Shown: one piece after another, positions 50,550 through 58,532 of the stretch
How the letters are laid out: each line of letters opens with the position of its first letter
Numbering within the stretch: the stretch's first letter is position 1
Origin: Pseudomonadota bacterium
GTDB lineage: Bacteria; Desulfobacterota; Desulfobulbia; Desulfobulbales; SURF-16
DNA: 64,000 bases
Reading direction: 5' to 3'
NCBI GenBank assembly: GCA_018816555.1
Contig: JAHIVT010000031.1
Span: 1 to 64,000, forward strand
Made by a program: the position numbers and the translations under genes
The notes under the pieces: model-generated
What the model was told of the DNA's origin: nothing
Seen by the model: only the letters and a program-made list of their open reading frames with translations
Databases searched by the model: none

Positions 50550-52046
50550 ATGTTTAACAAAATCCTCATAGCAAATCGCGGCGAAATCGCCATCAGGGTC
50601 ATGCGGACCTGCCGGGAAATGGGCATTGCCACTGTTGCCGTCTTTTCCGAAGCGGACAGGAAGTCCCTGCATGTCCGCTATGCGGATGAGGCTTACTGCA
50701 TTGGCCCTGCCCCGGCCATAGAGAGCTATCTTGACGGCGATGCCATCCTGGAGGTGGGCCGCAGGTCCGGGGTCCAGGCGATCCACCCGGGTTACGGTTT
50801 TTTATCGGAGAACAGAAACTTTGCCGGCAAGTGCCGGCAGGCGGGGCTGGTCTTCATCGGTCCGTCGCCCGAGGTGATCGAGCAGATGGGCAATAAAACC
50901 GTGGCGCGGAAAACCATGCTGGCAAATGGCGTGCCGGTCATCCCCGGAACAACGGAGGCCCTGGAGGATCTGGAGGCGGTCCGTCGTGTCTGTGCCGAAA
51001 TCGGCTTGCCGGTTATGCTGAAGGCTGCCGCGGGCGGCGGAGGCAAGGGAATGCGCATCGTCACCAATGAAAATGACCTGCAGGATGCCTTTTCCGCCGT
51101 GCGGCGCGAGTCCTATGCCTCTTTTGCCGATTCCCATATCCTGGTGGAGCGTTATTTCCCGGATGCCCGGCATATCGAGGTGCAGATTCTTGCTGACGAA
51201 CACGGCAATGTCATACATCTTTTTGAGCGGGAGTGTTCCATCCAGCGACGCTACCAGAAGGTGATCGAAGAATGCCCCTCGGTTTTTGTTGATGATGATC
51301 TGCGCGACAAACTCACCACAGCAGCGGTGCAGGCGGCCACAGTCGTGGGCTACACCGGGGCGGGCACGGTGGAGTTTCTGGTGGATGAGGCGAAAAATTT
51401 TTATTTTCTGGAGATGAACACCCGGATCCAGGTGGAGCACCCGGTGACCGAACTGGTGACCGGCATCGACCTGGTCAGGGAGCAGCTGCTGGCCGCGGCC
51501 GGAAAGCAGCTGAGTGTTGCCCAGTCGGATGTCCACCGCAACGGTTGCGCCATGGAATGCCGTATCTATGCCGAGGACCCAGGTAATGATTATATGCCGG
51601 CTCCGGGGCAGATCCGCAAGGCGGTTTTTCCCCAGGGGCCGGGGGTCAGGGTTGACAGCGGGGTTTATGAGGGGTGGGATGTGTCCCTGCATTATGATCC
51701 CATGATCGCCAAAATTTCGGTGTGGGCAAGAAGCCGTGAAGAGGCGCGACGCAGGATGCTGCGGGCCCTGGATGAATGCATTGTTTTCGGGGTGAAGACT
51801 AATCTCGATCTGCACCGGGCGATTTTAATCGATGAGACCTTTATCAGCGGCAAGTTCGATACCCGTTTTCTTGACCGCCACCTTGCCCCACATCCGGCAC
51901 CGGACATTTTGGCGGATCTGGCCATTATCGCCTCTGTCTGCAGCACCCTGTCATCCTCTCCTGCCCGAGAGGAGCGCGTTGCCACGGAAGAGACCGGCCT
52001 CTGGCGGATGGCCAGCAAGTATCAGTTCTGGGCAACACGATTTTAG
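50550..52046 (+). CDS. accC: Biotin carboxylase
   Basis: This 498-residue ATP-grasp enzyme carboxylates biotin with bicarbonate. It shows the N-terminal FNKILIANRGEIAIRVMRT, the Gly loop KAAAGGGGKGMRIV, EMNTRIQVEHPVTELVTG and a C-terminal AccC domain. It lies 86 bases after the carboxyltransferase gene. An extra C-terminal tail of about 45 residues (EERVATEETGLWRMASKYQ) goes beyond the usual 450-residue enzyme. Bicarbonate may come from the carbonic anhydrase at 14983-15612. Confidence 0.93.
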   Translation: MFNKILIANRGEIAIRVMRTCREMGIATVAVFSEADRKSLHVRYADEAYCIGPAPAIESYLDGDAILEVGRRSGVQAIHPGYGFLSENRNFAGKCRQAGLVFIGPSPEVIEQMGNKTVARKTMLANGVPVIPGTTEALEDLEAVRRVCAEIGLPVMLKAAAGGGGKGMRIVTNENDLQDAFSAVRRESYASFADSHILVERYFPDARHIEVQILADEHGNVIHLFERECSIQRRYQKVIEECPSVFVDDDLRDKLTTAAVQAATVVGYTGAGTVEFLVDEAKNFYFLEMNTRIQVEHPVTELVTGIDLVREQLLAAAGKQLSVAQSDVHRNGCAMECRIYAEDPGNDYMPAPGQIRKAVFPQGPGVRVDSGVYEGWDVSLHYDPMIAKISVWARSREEARRRMLRALDECIVFGVKTNLDLHRAILIDETFISGKFDTRFLDRHLAPHPAPDILADLAIIASVCSTLSSSPAREERVATEETGLWRMASKYQFWATRF

Positions 52047-52258
52047 GGGCCGTTAGGAAATAATCATTATATTTCCAAATAGTTCGTTACGGGCTCTTAT
52101 GCCGGTAGTATCTTCATGTAATAGTTATTTTTTTGCAACGGCTTAAAGGAGATTTGCAACTTCATGTTTCACCTCGACTTTTTTTTATATTTATCTGATT
52201 TTATGTCGTTTTTCCTATTTTATTATCCTGGTGGAAGCCTCCGTTCGGACAGGCAGCC

Positions 52259-52759
52259 ATGAAGCACGCGGTGCAGGTGGATAAGAGAACGTATCAGGTC
52301 GAATATGAGAAGACAGCCGGTGGGCTCAGGGTGTGGGTGGATGGTCGCAGCTACCAAGCCGACGCGTCGGCCCTGAGCGGCGGGTTTTTCTCCATCTTAG
52401 TCAACAATCGATCCTATGACGCCTTTGTCAGCAGAGAGAAAGACAGTTTCGCCGTGGTGGTTGCCGGCAAGACCATGGATGTGGATTTTTATGATCCCCG
52501 CAGCCGGCAGCCCTCTGATGAGAGTAAACGCTCGGCCGGGGTTTCCCGCCAGACTATCTGCGCCCCCATGGCCGGCCGCATCGTCCGTTTTCAGGTGATG
52601 TCAGGGGACCTGGTGCAGGATGGTCAGGGTCTCATTGTCCTGGAGGCAATGAAGATGGAAAATGAGTTGAAGTCCCAGGGCATCGGCCTGGTCAGAGAAA
52701 TTCTTGTGGCTGAAAACGATGTTGTCGTCCCTGGCCAGCATCTGATGGTTATCGAATAA
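52259..52759 (+). CDS. Biotin carboxyl carrier protein
   Basis: This 166-residue protein has a C-terminal biotinyl domain (ICAPMAGRIVRFQVMSGD, biotin lysine in VLEAMKMENELKS). The N-terminal 90-residue beta-rich part (KRTYQVEYEKTAGGLRVWVDG) is found in carriers of propionyl-CoA or oxaloacetate-type carboxylases. It completes the three-component carboxylase. A 212-base AT-rich gap before it may hold its own promoter; a short inverted repeat, GGAAATA/TATTTCC (52056-52076), is in that gap. Confidence 0.88.
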   Translation: MKHAVQVDKRTYQVEYEKTAGGLRVWVDGRSYQADASALSGGFFSILVNNRSYDAFVSREKDSFAVVVAGKTMDVDFYDPRSRQPSDESKRSAGVSRQTICAPMAGRIVRFQVMSGDLVQDGQGLIVLEAMKMENELKSQGIGLVREILVAENDVVVPGQHLMVIE

Positions 52760-52798
52760 ACACCTGCCTTATCGGGAAGATACTCCCCGCCATACCTG

Positions 52799-53179
52799 TT
52801 ACTCTTTCCTCCTCTCATCCCTTTTCAGACCAATGAGCCGCCAGCCGTAGGCCAGGAGATTAATTGCCACGACAGCGATACCGAAAAGGATCTGCATCTC
52901 CCGGGTCAGGCCGGCGGGATAAACGATGGGCTCCACATAATGTTGCACAAAACCGCCGCTGTAGACGGATTGTCCGCCTGCCCGGCGCAGGTGCTGTTCA
53001 AGGGGGGTGAGGGGGCATATCCAGCCCTCAAATTCAATGAGTGCTCCCCAGGCCGCAGCGGGGATATGCAGGAACATCAAGCGTGGCCATTTCAGGACCA
53101 GGTAACCTCCGGTCACCACAAAGATGATGAACAGGAGATGAACGATCACCAGCAGATCGGCGGTAAGGCGAAAGAACAT
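52799..53179 (-). CDS. DUF2784 membrane protein
   Basis: This 126-residue protein matches DUF2784: FRLTADLLVIVHLLFIIFVV, then a conserved GALIEFEGWICPLTPLE segment, then HYVEPIVYPAG and a C-terminal helix. Three or four membrane segments are apparent. The start is ATG 53179, giving a 19-base gap after the radical SAM gene, so it is the last gene of that operon. The longer upstream frame shadows that gene. The function is unknown. Confidence 0.82.
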   Translation of the reverse strand: MFFRLTADLLVIVHLLFIIFVVTGGYLVLKWPRLMFLHIPAAAWGALIEFEGWICPLTPLEQHLRRAGGQSVYSGGFVQHYVEPIVYPAGLTREMQILFGIAVVAINLLAYGWRLIGLKRDERRKE

Positions 53180-53198
53180 GGCAATCTTGATCCTGCGG

Positions 53199-54383
53199 CT
53201 ATTGCCAGACTCCCGGGATGGTGGTCCGGCAGAATTTACAGAGGCTCCCCTCCAGATTGTTGACCGGCATCCGGTAGCCGCGTCGTTCGATGAGCAGTTG
53301 TCCGCAATGGTGGCAGTAAGTGTTGCTGCCCGGATGATCCGGCAGGTTGCCCAGATAGACATAGCGTATACCCTCGGCCATGGCCAGTTTCCTGAAGTTG
53401 TCCAGGGTGGAGGCAGGGGTGGGGGGCAGTCTGGTCAACTTGTAGTTCGGGAAAAAACGCAGAAAGTGCAGGGGGTGATCAGGCCCGAGATTGGTCACTA
53501 TCCAGCCGCACATCTCTTTGATCATCTCCTCGTTATCGATATAGCCCGGCACCACCAGAGTGGTCATTTCAAAATGGACCCCCTGCTCATTCATGGTTTT
53601 GAAGGTGTTGAGCACCGGCTGCAGCCGGCCGCCGTTCAGTTTGCGGTAGATGGCGTCATCAAATGACTTGAGATTGACGTTGGCGGCATTGATCACCTTG
53701 CATAATTCCAGCAGGGGCTCTTTATTGATGAAACCGTTGGAGATCCACAGGTTATTGATGCCGGCCTGACGGGCGAGGCGTGCGGTGTCGATCATGTATT
53801 CGAAGTAGGTGGTAGCCTCGGAGTAGGTGTAGGCGATGGAGGCGGCCCCGGCCTCCCGTGCCTTCCGTACCACCTCGGCCGGAAACATTTCCTCATGGCG
53901 CACCTCATGGGGCTTGGCCTGGGAGATCTCCCAGTTCTGGCAATTGAGGCAGCGGAAATTACAGCCGGTGGCGGCAATGGAAAAGGCGGTGGTCTGGGGC
54001 TTGAAGTGATAGAGGGGTTTTTTTTCCACCGGATCAAGGTGCACCGCGCAGGGATTGCCGTAGGCCAGGCTGTAAAGGGTGCCGTCCATGTTCACCTTTG
54101 AGCGGCAGATGCTGCGGTCGCCCGGTTCCAGCAGGCAGCGATTGGGGCAGATGTTGCACATCACCTTCCGGTCTTCCAGCTTCTGGTAGGAAAATCCCTC
54201 CTTGTGCCACTTCCACAGGGTTTTGGGTGCATCGTTTTTAAAAATGGTACCCCGGATGTCTTCCTCTCCTGATAGCTCATGCCTGTCGTTCTGAAAGGGC
54301 CAGAGTCCGGCATGGGCGGCGCCGGACTGGGCAAGCATTGCTGCGCTCAAACAGAGGAAAGTGCGGCGGTCAATGGGTTTCAT
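53199..54383 (-). CDS. AmmeMemoRadiSam-system radical SAM enzyme with twin-arginine leader
   Basis: This 394-residue protein starts with MKPIDRRTFLCLSAAMLAQ and an AxA-type cleavage site (GAAHA), a Tat-like export signal. A first Cys cluster follows (MCNICPNRCLLEPGDRSICR), then the radical SAM motif CNFRCLNCQNW (CxxxCxxC). SPASM-like Cys residues near the C-terminus (YCHHCGQLLIERRG) complete the pattern. It belongs to the uncharacterised AmrS family, encoded with Memo and AMMECR1 proteins. An exported radical SAM enzyme is unusual, since the chemistry needs low-potential electrons. It follows the membrane spermidine-synthase-like gene by about 170 bases. Confidence 0.88.
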   Translation of the reverse strand: MKPIDRRTFLCLSAAMLAQSGAAHAGLWPFQNDRHELSGEEDIRGTIFKNDAPKTLWKWHKEGFSYQKLEDRKVMCNICPNRCLLEPGDRSICRSKVNMDGTLYSLAYGNPCAVHLDPVEKKPLYHFKPQTTAFSIAATGCNFRCLNCQNWEISQAKPHEVRHEEMFPAEVVRKAREAGAASIAYTYSEATTYFEYMIDTARLARQAGINNLWISNGFINKEPLLELCKVINAANVNLKSFDDAIYRKLNGGRLQPVLNTFKTMNEQGVHFEMTTLVVPGYIDNEEMIKEMCGWIVTNLGPDHPLHFLRFFPNYKLTRLPPTPASTLDNFRKLAMAEGIRYVYLGNLPDHPGSNTYCHHCGQLLIERRGYRMPVNNLEGSLCKFCRTTIPGVWQ

Positions 54384-54404
54384 GAAATGATTCTATCATA
54401 AGAA

Positions 54405-54439
54405 AGTGAAAAGTAAGAAGTGAGAAGTTAGGAGTGAGG
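54405..54439. repeat. Five tandem heptamers, AGTGARR type
   Basis: Units AGTGAAA, AGTAAGA, AGTGAGA, AGTTAGG and AGTGAGG follow each other upstream of the radical SAM gene. An inverted array of the same heptamer lies 96 bases to the right (54536-54571). Confidence 0.8.
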
Positions 54440-54535
54440 GAGGGAGCACCTCGCTCCGGCTGAAGGTGTCCGGCTATGGAATAATTTTTCCCCAATAATT
54501 CCCCACTGCTCTTTCGCCTGTTTCCGGGTTTTTTT

Positions 54536-54571
54536 CTCACTCTTCACTCCTTACTTTTTACTCCTCACTCC
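54536..54571. repeat. Inverted heptamer array overlapping a gene end
   Basis: On the minus strand this reads AGTGAGG, AGTAAAA, AGTAAGG, AGTGAAG, AGTGAG. It supplies the last codons and the stop of the membrane protein gene ending at 54551. With 54405-54439 it can form a long imperfect stem. Confidence 0.75.
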
Positions 54572-56626
54572 ACAGGCCAGGGCGGACATACCGAAAATCT
54601 TGATCAGCATGAGACCGGCCGTGGCCCAGAAAATGCCGAGAAAGGGGATAAACAGCAGACTGGTGATCAGGGTGCCGCAGGCCGCGCCGATAAGATCCGA
54701 GGAAAAGATTCTGGCCGCAGCAGGGTTGTCGCCGCCCCCCAGGGTAAGGGCCAGGGGAAACTGGCAGCCGCATAGCAGGGAGATGGCAAAGCCGAACAGC
54801 AGGAAAAAGCCTGGCTGCAGCCGGTCATGGGCGGTGACCAGGGCCAGGAGAAGCATGGCCAGGGTCATGATGATGAGTGTGTCGCAGAGGGCCAGGCTTT
54901 TTTTAAAGTTTCTGCGGCGACGCAACCGTTCTCCGAGCCAGGCTCCGGGCAGCAGACCGGTGAGGAAGACGGTAACCAGCAGGCCGATCTGTTCGTAGAC
55001 ATAGCCGAAAAGAATCTGATAGACGAAGATGACCAGGGTTTCACTGCCCATGATGACAAAGCCGGTGGAAAAGAGCACCAGTTCCTCCCGCCGGGAGCGG
55101 CAGAGATACAGGAGCAGCAGGATGAAGCCTGCCACGGTAAATGGCAGGGGAGAGGTGGCAAAACGGGCAAACCATTGCTGGAACATGATGCGCAGCAGAA
55201 AAGGCGAGGTGTCAAGGTTTACCGGGGTGTCGGCCAGCAGGTTGTCCTGCAGGTACTTGAGCCGTTCCGGGGTGATGTTGCCGGAAAAAAAACTGCTGAT
55301 ATAGGTGGTGTGAATCCCTTTACTTTTGAGCAGGGCAGCAATATCCGCATTCAGCGGTCGATCGCTGCAGAGAAAGGTGATTTTGTTGCCTGGAAGCGAC
55401 AGGACGTGTGAGAAATGGAGCCGGGCGGTGTTAAAGAGAGAGGAGATTTTCAAGCGGGCGGGGTCGGACAGGTAGTTGTCAAAGCCCGCCACTCTGAAGG
55501 AAAAAACCCCGTCCGGTCGCAGATGCTCGCGGGCCAGACGGAAAAACTCGCCGGTGAAAAAGCGGTTGATCTGAAAGGTGTCGGGTTCCGGCAGGTTGAT
55601 GATAATGGCGTCATAACGCCGGTCGGTGCCGGCCAGAAAGGCCCTGCCGTCCCGATGAATGATGTGAAGTTCCGGCAGGGGCTGCAGTAGCTTGTAACGC
55701 AGCTGGACATCGGTCAGTTTGCGGTCGATCTCAAGATAATCCACCCGGGCGGGCCGGTATTTGGCCACCTCCTGCAGCATACCACCTTCGGCCCCGATGA
55801 GGAGAATGTCATGGGGGTCGCCAATCTGCGACAGGGGGAAATGAATGGCCTCCTCGTCCTGACTGATATTCTGGTTGCTGAAAATGGGGGAGCCATCGAC
55901 AAAGATGGTCAGCAGTTCCCGGTCCTGGTGCACGGTGATGCGGCCGTAACGGGATTCCTCATAGTGGATCAGGCGTCCCTCAAAGGGGGTGAGGGATTTA
56001 TTTTCAAGGAGCAGACCGATCAGCAGTACACCCATGGCGCCAGCCAGGGATAGGAGAAAAGCCGGTCGCACCTGTTGCCTGCCTGCGACGATAAGCGTTG
56101 CCGCAACCAGCAGAGGCAGGTTGGCCACGAATATGGATTGCAGGGGAGTGAGCCATAATACCAGGACAAAAGAAAACAGCATCCCGCCGCAGATATCGCC
56201 CACATTGTCGAGCATGTAGATCCGTGCCCCGGGATAGTCTGGGTTTTGGTTCCGCAGCACATAAAGACTGTAGGGCACGAGAAAACCGTTCAAAAGCCCA
56301 AAAGGAGCGGTCAGACCGAAGATGGCTGCCATGGTGGGATAGAAGCCGACGTCCGCGCCATGCAGGAAGATAATGTCCCGCAGAGTGCGGATGGACAGGA
56401 CCTCGATGACGGCAAGGGCGGCCAGCAGGAGAGAGTATCGGGTCAGCAGGCTGAGACTCGCCGGTCTGCGGCGGATGGCAAGCAGGGCCAACCAGGCCCC
56501 CATGCCGCCCAGGATAAGCCAGGAAAAAAAGATCAGGCTAATGGTGAATTCATTGCCCTGAAACTGAGCCAGAAATTCCCGCACCAGCACCAGCTGCATC
56601 ACCACCGAGGAAAGCCCGATGGACAT
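54551..56626 (-). CDS. Membrane protein with spermidine-synthase-like domain
   Basis: This protein of about 691 residues has some six to seven helices at the N-terminus. A Rossmann domain of spermidine-synthase type follows at about 245-430 (ILLIGAEGGMLQEVAKYRP, VDYLEIDRKLTDVQL, YDAIIINLPEPDTFQINRFF). A second membrane half with about six helices ends the protein. Such fused proteins are common and mostly uncharacterised; aminopropyl transfer is not proven. The start ATG 56626 is uncertain; an in-frame ATG at 56716 would overlap the Memo gene by 62 bases. The C-terminal GVRSKK is encoded by a heptamer repeat. It sits between Memo-AMMECR1 and the radical SAM gene. Confidence 0.8.
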   Translation of the reverse strand: MSIGLSSVVMQLVLVREFLAQFQGNEFTISLIFFSWLILGGMGAWLALLAIRRRPASLSLLTRYSLLLAALAVIEVLSIRTLRDIIFLHGADVGFYPTMAAIFGLTAPFGLLNGFLVPYSLYVLRNQNPDYPGARIYMLDNVGDICGGMLFSFVLVLWLTPLQSIFVANLPLLVAATLIVAGRQQVRPAFLLSLAGAMGVLLIGLLLENKSLTPFEGRLIHYEESRYGRITVHQDRELLTIFVDGSPIFSNQNISQDEEAIHFPLSQIGDPHDILLIGAEGGMLQEVAKYRPARVDYLEIDRKLTDVQLRYKLLQPLPELHIIHRDGRAFLAGTDRRYDAIIINLPEPDTFQINRFFTGEFFRLAREHLRPDGVFSFRVAGFDNYLSDPARLKISSLFNTARLHFSHVLSLPGNKITFLCSDRPLNADIAALLKSKGIHTTYISSFFSGNITPERLKYLQDNLLADTPVNLDTSPFLLRIMFQQWFARFATSPLPFTVAGFILLLLYLCRSRREELVLFSTGFVIMGSETLVIFVYQILFGYVYEQIGLLVTVFLTGLLPGAWLGERLRRRRNFKKSLALCDTLIIMTLAMLLLALVTAHDRLQPGFFLLFGFAISLLCGCQFPLALTLGGGDNPAAARIFSSDLIGAACGTLITSLLFIPFLGIFWATAGLMLIKIFGMSALACGVRSKK

Positions 56627-56654
56627 GACGAGCCGGCTGACGCCTTTTTCGCTA

Positions 56655-58136
56655 TTATTCGCTGAAGTATTGGACCTGATAGGTGAGAACCTCCAGTTTT
56701 CCTGTTTGCCAGGCATTGGGGCGAAGTCCCGCCTTCATGCAGAGACGGCTGAGGAAATCTTCCGGTTGGGGAAGCTGGTCCCATACCTGGGGCAGAAAGG
56801 TGGCGCCGGCCATGCCGTCCCGCAGGATGACCCCGTCAATCTTCGGACGCAGTATGGTCGGCAGATCCGTTCCTTTGTCATAGGTCAGCGGTTGGGGTTC
56901 GGTCAGGATGCTCACCTCGATATCCACCTCATCGAATTCTTTTTTCTGCAACGGCGGGAATCTTGGGTCGCCGAAGGCGGAGTTGACCGCGTTGTGGCGG
57001 ATATTGGCGGCCAGGGATTCCTCCGCTGCAATGGAACCGATGCATCCCCGCAGTTGTCTGTGTTTATGCAGGGTGACAAAGGTGCCCCGCTCCTGCTGCA
57101 AAACCGGATCACGCAGTTCTGTCTCCAGTTTTTTACGTTCATCCTCCGGCACGGTCAGACCGAGCTTGAGGGCGATGGTCTGCCTGGCCAGAGTGAGTAG
57201 AATCCTGCCCTGCTCGGCATTAATTGCGCTGGATGAGGTGTTTTGCTTGTCCATGGTGATATCTCCGTAAAAGGCAATGGCGGCATAGCCGACAACCTTG
57301 TCGTGGCTGCCGGCCGTGTCGCCGCTGTTGGCATAATGAATGAGCACGGGCTGCCAGTTATGGCGGCGGGCCAGATTGATCAGCACCTGCAGAGGCACCA
57401 GGCCGCAGGCGCTGTTCTCACTTGAAGCCAGTGCCTGACCGTCCAGATTGAGGATGTGATTGATGGTCTGCTTATCTTTGCCCATGGCCAGGTCGTAGGG
57501 CAGGTGGTGGGAGAGATCCGAGCTGACCACCACCAGGGTTCTTGGGGTGAGCAGCGGGGCAAGGGCTGCGGCGATGGGCGCAGGCTGGGCCGAACCCAGC
57601 ACAATGGGCACCAGGGCAAAGTTGCCGAGCAGATACTGCAGGAAAGGCAGGTTGACCTCGAGAGAGTGCTCCGCATCATAGCCTTCCGGAATCGGCCGGA
57701 ACAGTTCGGTCTGCCGGAGCAGCCGGCGGGCATCGGCGTGGAGCGGGATCTTGCCCAGGGGGGTGCGGTAACTGCTCACATCGCTGATGGCAGCGCTTTT
57801 GTAACCGACCTGGTGGTCCGGGCCGAGCAGAATCACCTTGTCGAACTGTTTCTTGTCCAGCACCAGGGCGGCGTGGGCTGCCGTGGGACCGGAGTAAATA
57901 TAGCCGGCATGGGGCAGTATCAGGGCGCGCAGTGACTTGCCGGCAGGTCTTGCAAAGCTGTCCTGTCGGGCTTCACTGCAGAGCCTGTCAAGGTCGGCGG
58001 TCAAGGCGTTGATGTCGGCCGGATAGAAGCGTCCGGCCCAGACGGGCTCCCGGCAATCGTTGCCTTGGACACTATCAGAGGAGGCGAGGACAAAAAAAAT
58101 GGTAAGCGCAATGAACAGGGATCGGAAAATGGCCAT
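56655..58136 (-). CDS. Memo-AMMECR1 fusion (AmmeMemoRadiSam proteins B and A) with signal peptide
   Basis: This 493-residue protein has a signal peptide (MAIFRSLFIALTIFFVLASS, cleavage near VQG). The Memo domain spans about 30-290, with likely metal ligands in ILPHAGYIYSGP, LGPDHQVG, EHSLEVNLPFLQ and NSACGLVP. The AMMECR1 domain spans about 310-490, with its hallmark LRGCIGSI. The two are separate genes in many organisms. GGGGGAAAAG precedes the ATG. It is the first gene of the four-gene operon. The leader and the Tat signal of the partner argue for a periplasmic location. Function is unknown. Confidence 0.88.
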   Translation of the reverse strand: MAIFRSLFIALTIFFVLASSDSVQGNDCREPVWAGRFYPADINALTADLDRLCSEARQDSFARPAGKSLRALILPHAGYIYSGPTAAHAALVLDKKQFDKVILLGPDHQVGYKSAAISDVSSYRTPLGKIPLHADARRLLRQTELFRPIPEGYDAEHSLEVNLPFLQYLLGNFALVPIVLGSAQPAPIAAALAPLLTPRTLVVVSSDLSHHLPYDLAMGKDKQTINHILNLDGQALASSENSACGLVPLQVLINLARRHNWQPVLIHYANSGDTAGSHDKVVGYAAIAFYGDITMDKQNTSSSAINAEQGRILLTLARQTIALKLGLTVPEDERKKLETELRDPVLQQERGTFVTLHKHRQLRGCIGSIAAEESLAANIRHNAVNSAFGDPRFPPLQKKEFDEVDIEVSILTEPQPLTYDKGTDLPTILRPKIDGVILRDGMAGATFLPQVWDQLPQPEDFLSRLCMKAGLRPNAWQTGKLEVLTYQVQYFSE

Positions 58137-58532
58137 GGTCTTTTCCCCCGGAAAAGTTCGGCGTGTTCCGCAGCTGCCTTGAGGCGTGGCGGCACAGAAG
58201 GCCGGAAAAACACGCCGAAATTTAAAAAATCATTATACCCCGTTAGGGGAAAAAAGTGAAAGAAAATATGGCAGGAAACGGGTGGACTGGCCATGGCTGT
58301 GAGGCCTGGCTGCATTGTTTTTGCATGTGCTCAGACCATGGAAGATGCATCATTGCAATTTCGAAAATGAAAAAATGAAAAGAGAAGCAAAGAAAGCGCT
58401 CTTGAATTATATTAAAACCGATGAATTGATTATTATCAGGTTGTCAGCGCTTCATTGTCTCGCCAGAGCAAACAGGGCGGGATCAAGCTGACTGGCAACC
58501 TCGCCTGAACAGGCAATTTCAAGGAGGACGAA
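58137..58532. other. Divergent intergenic region with a long inverted repeat
   Basis: These 396 bases lie between the Memo-AMMECR1 gene (minus) and the FecR-domain gene (plus). TTCGGCGTGTT (58157-58167) and AACACGCCGAA (58209-58219) are a perfect 11-bp inverted pair around 41 bases, in the 5' leader of the Memo operon. The right part is AT-rich and ends in AAGGAGG before the FecR gene. No gene is seen. Confidence 0.55.
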
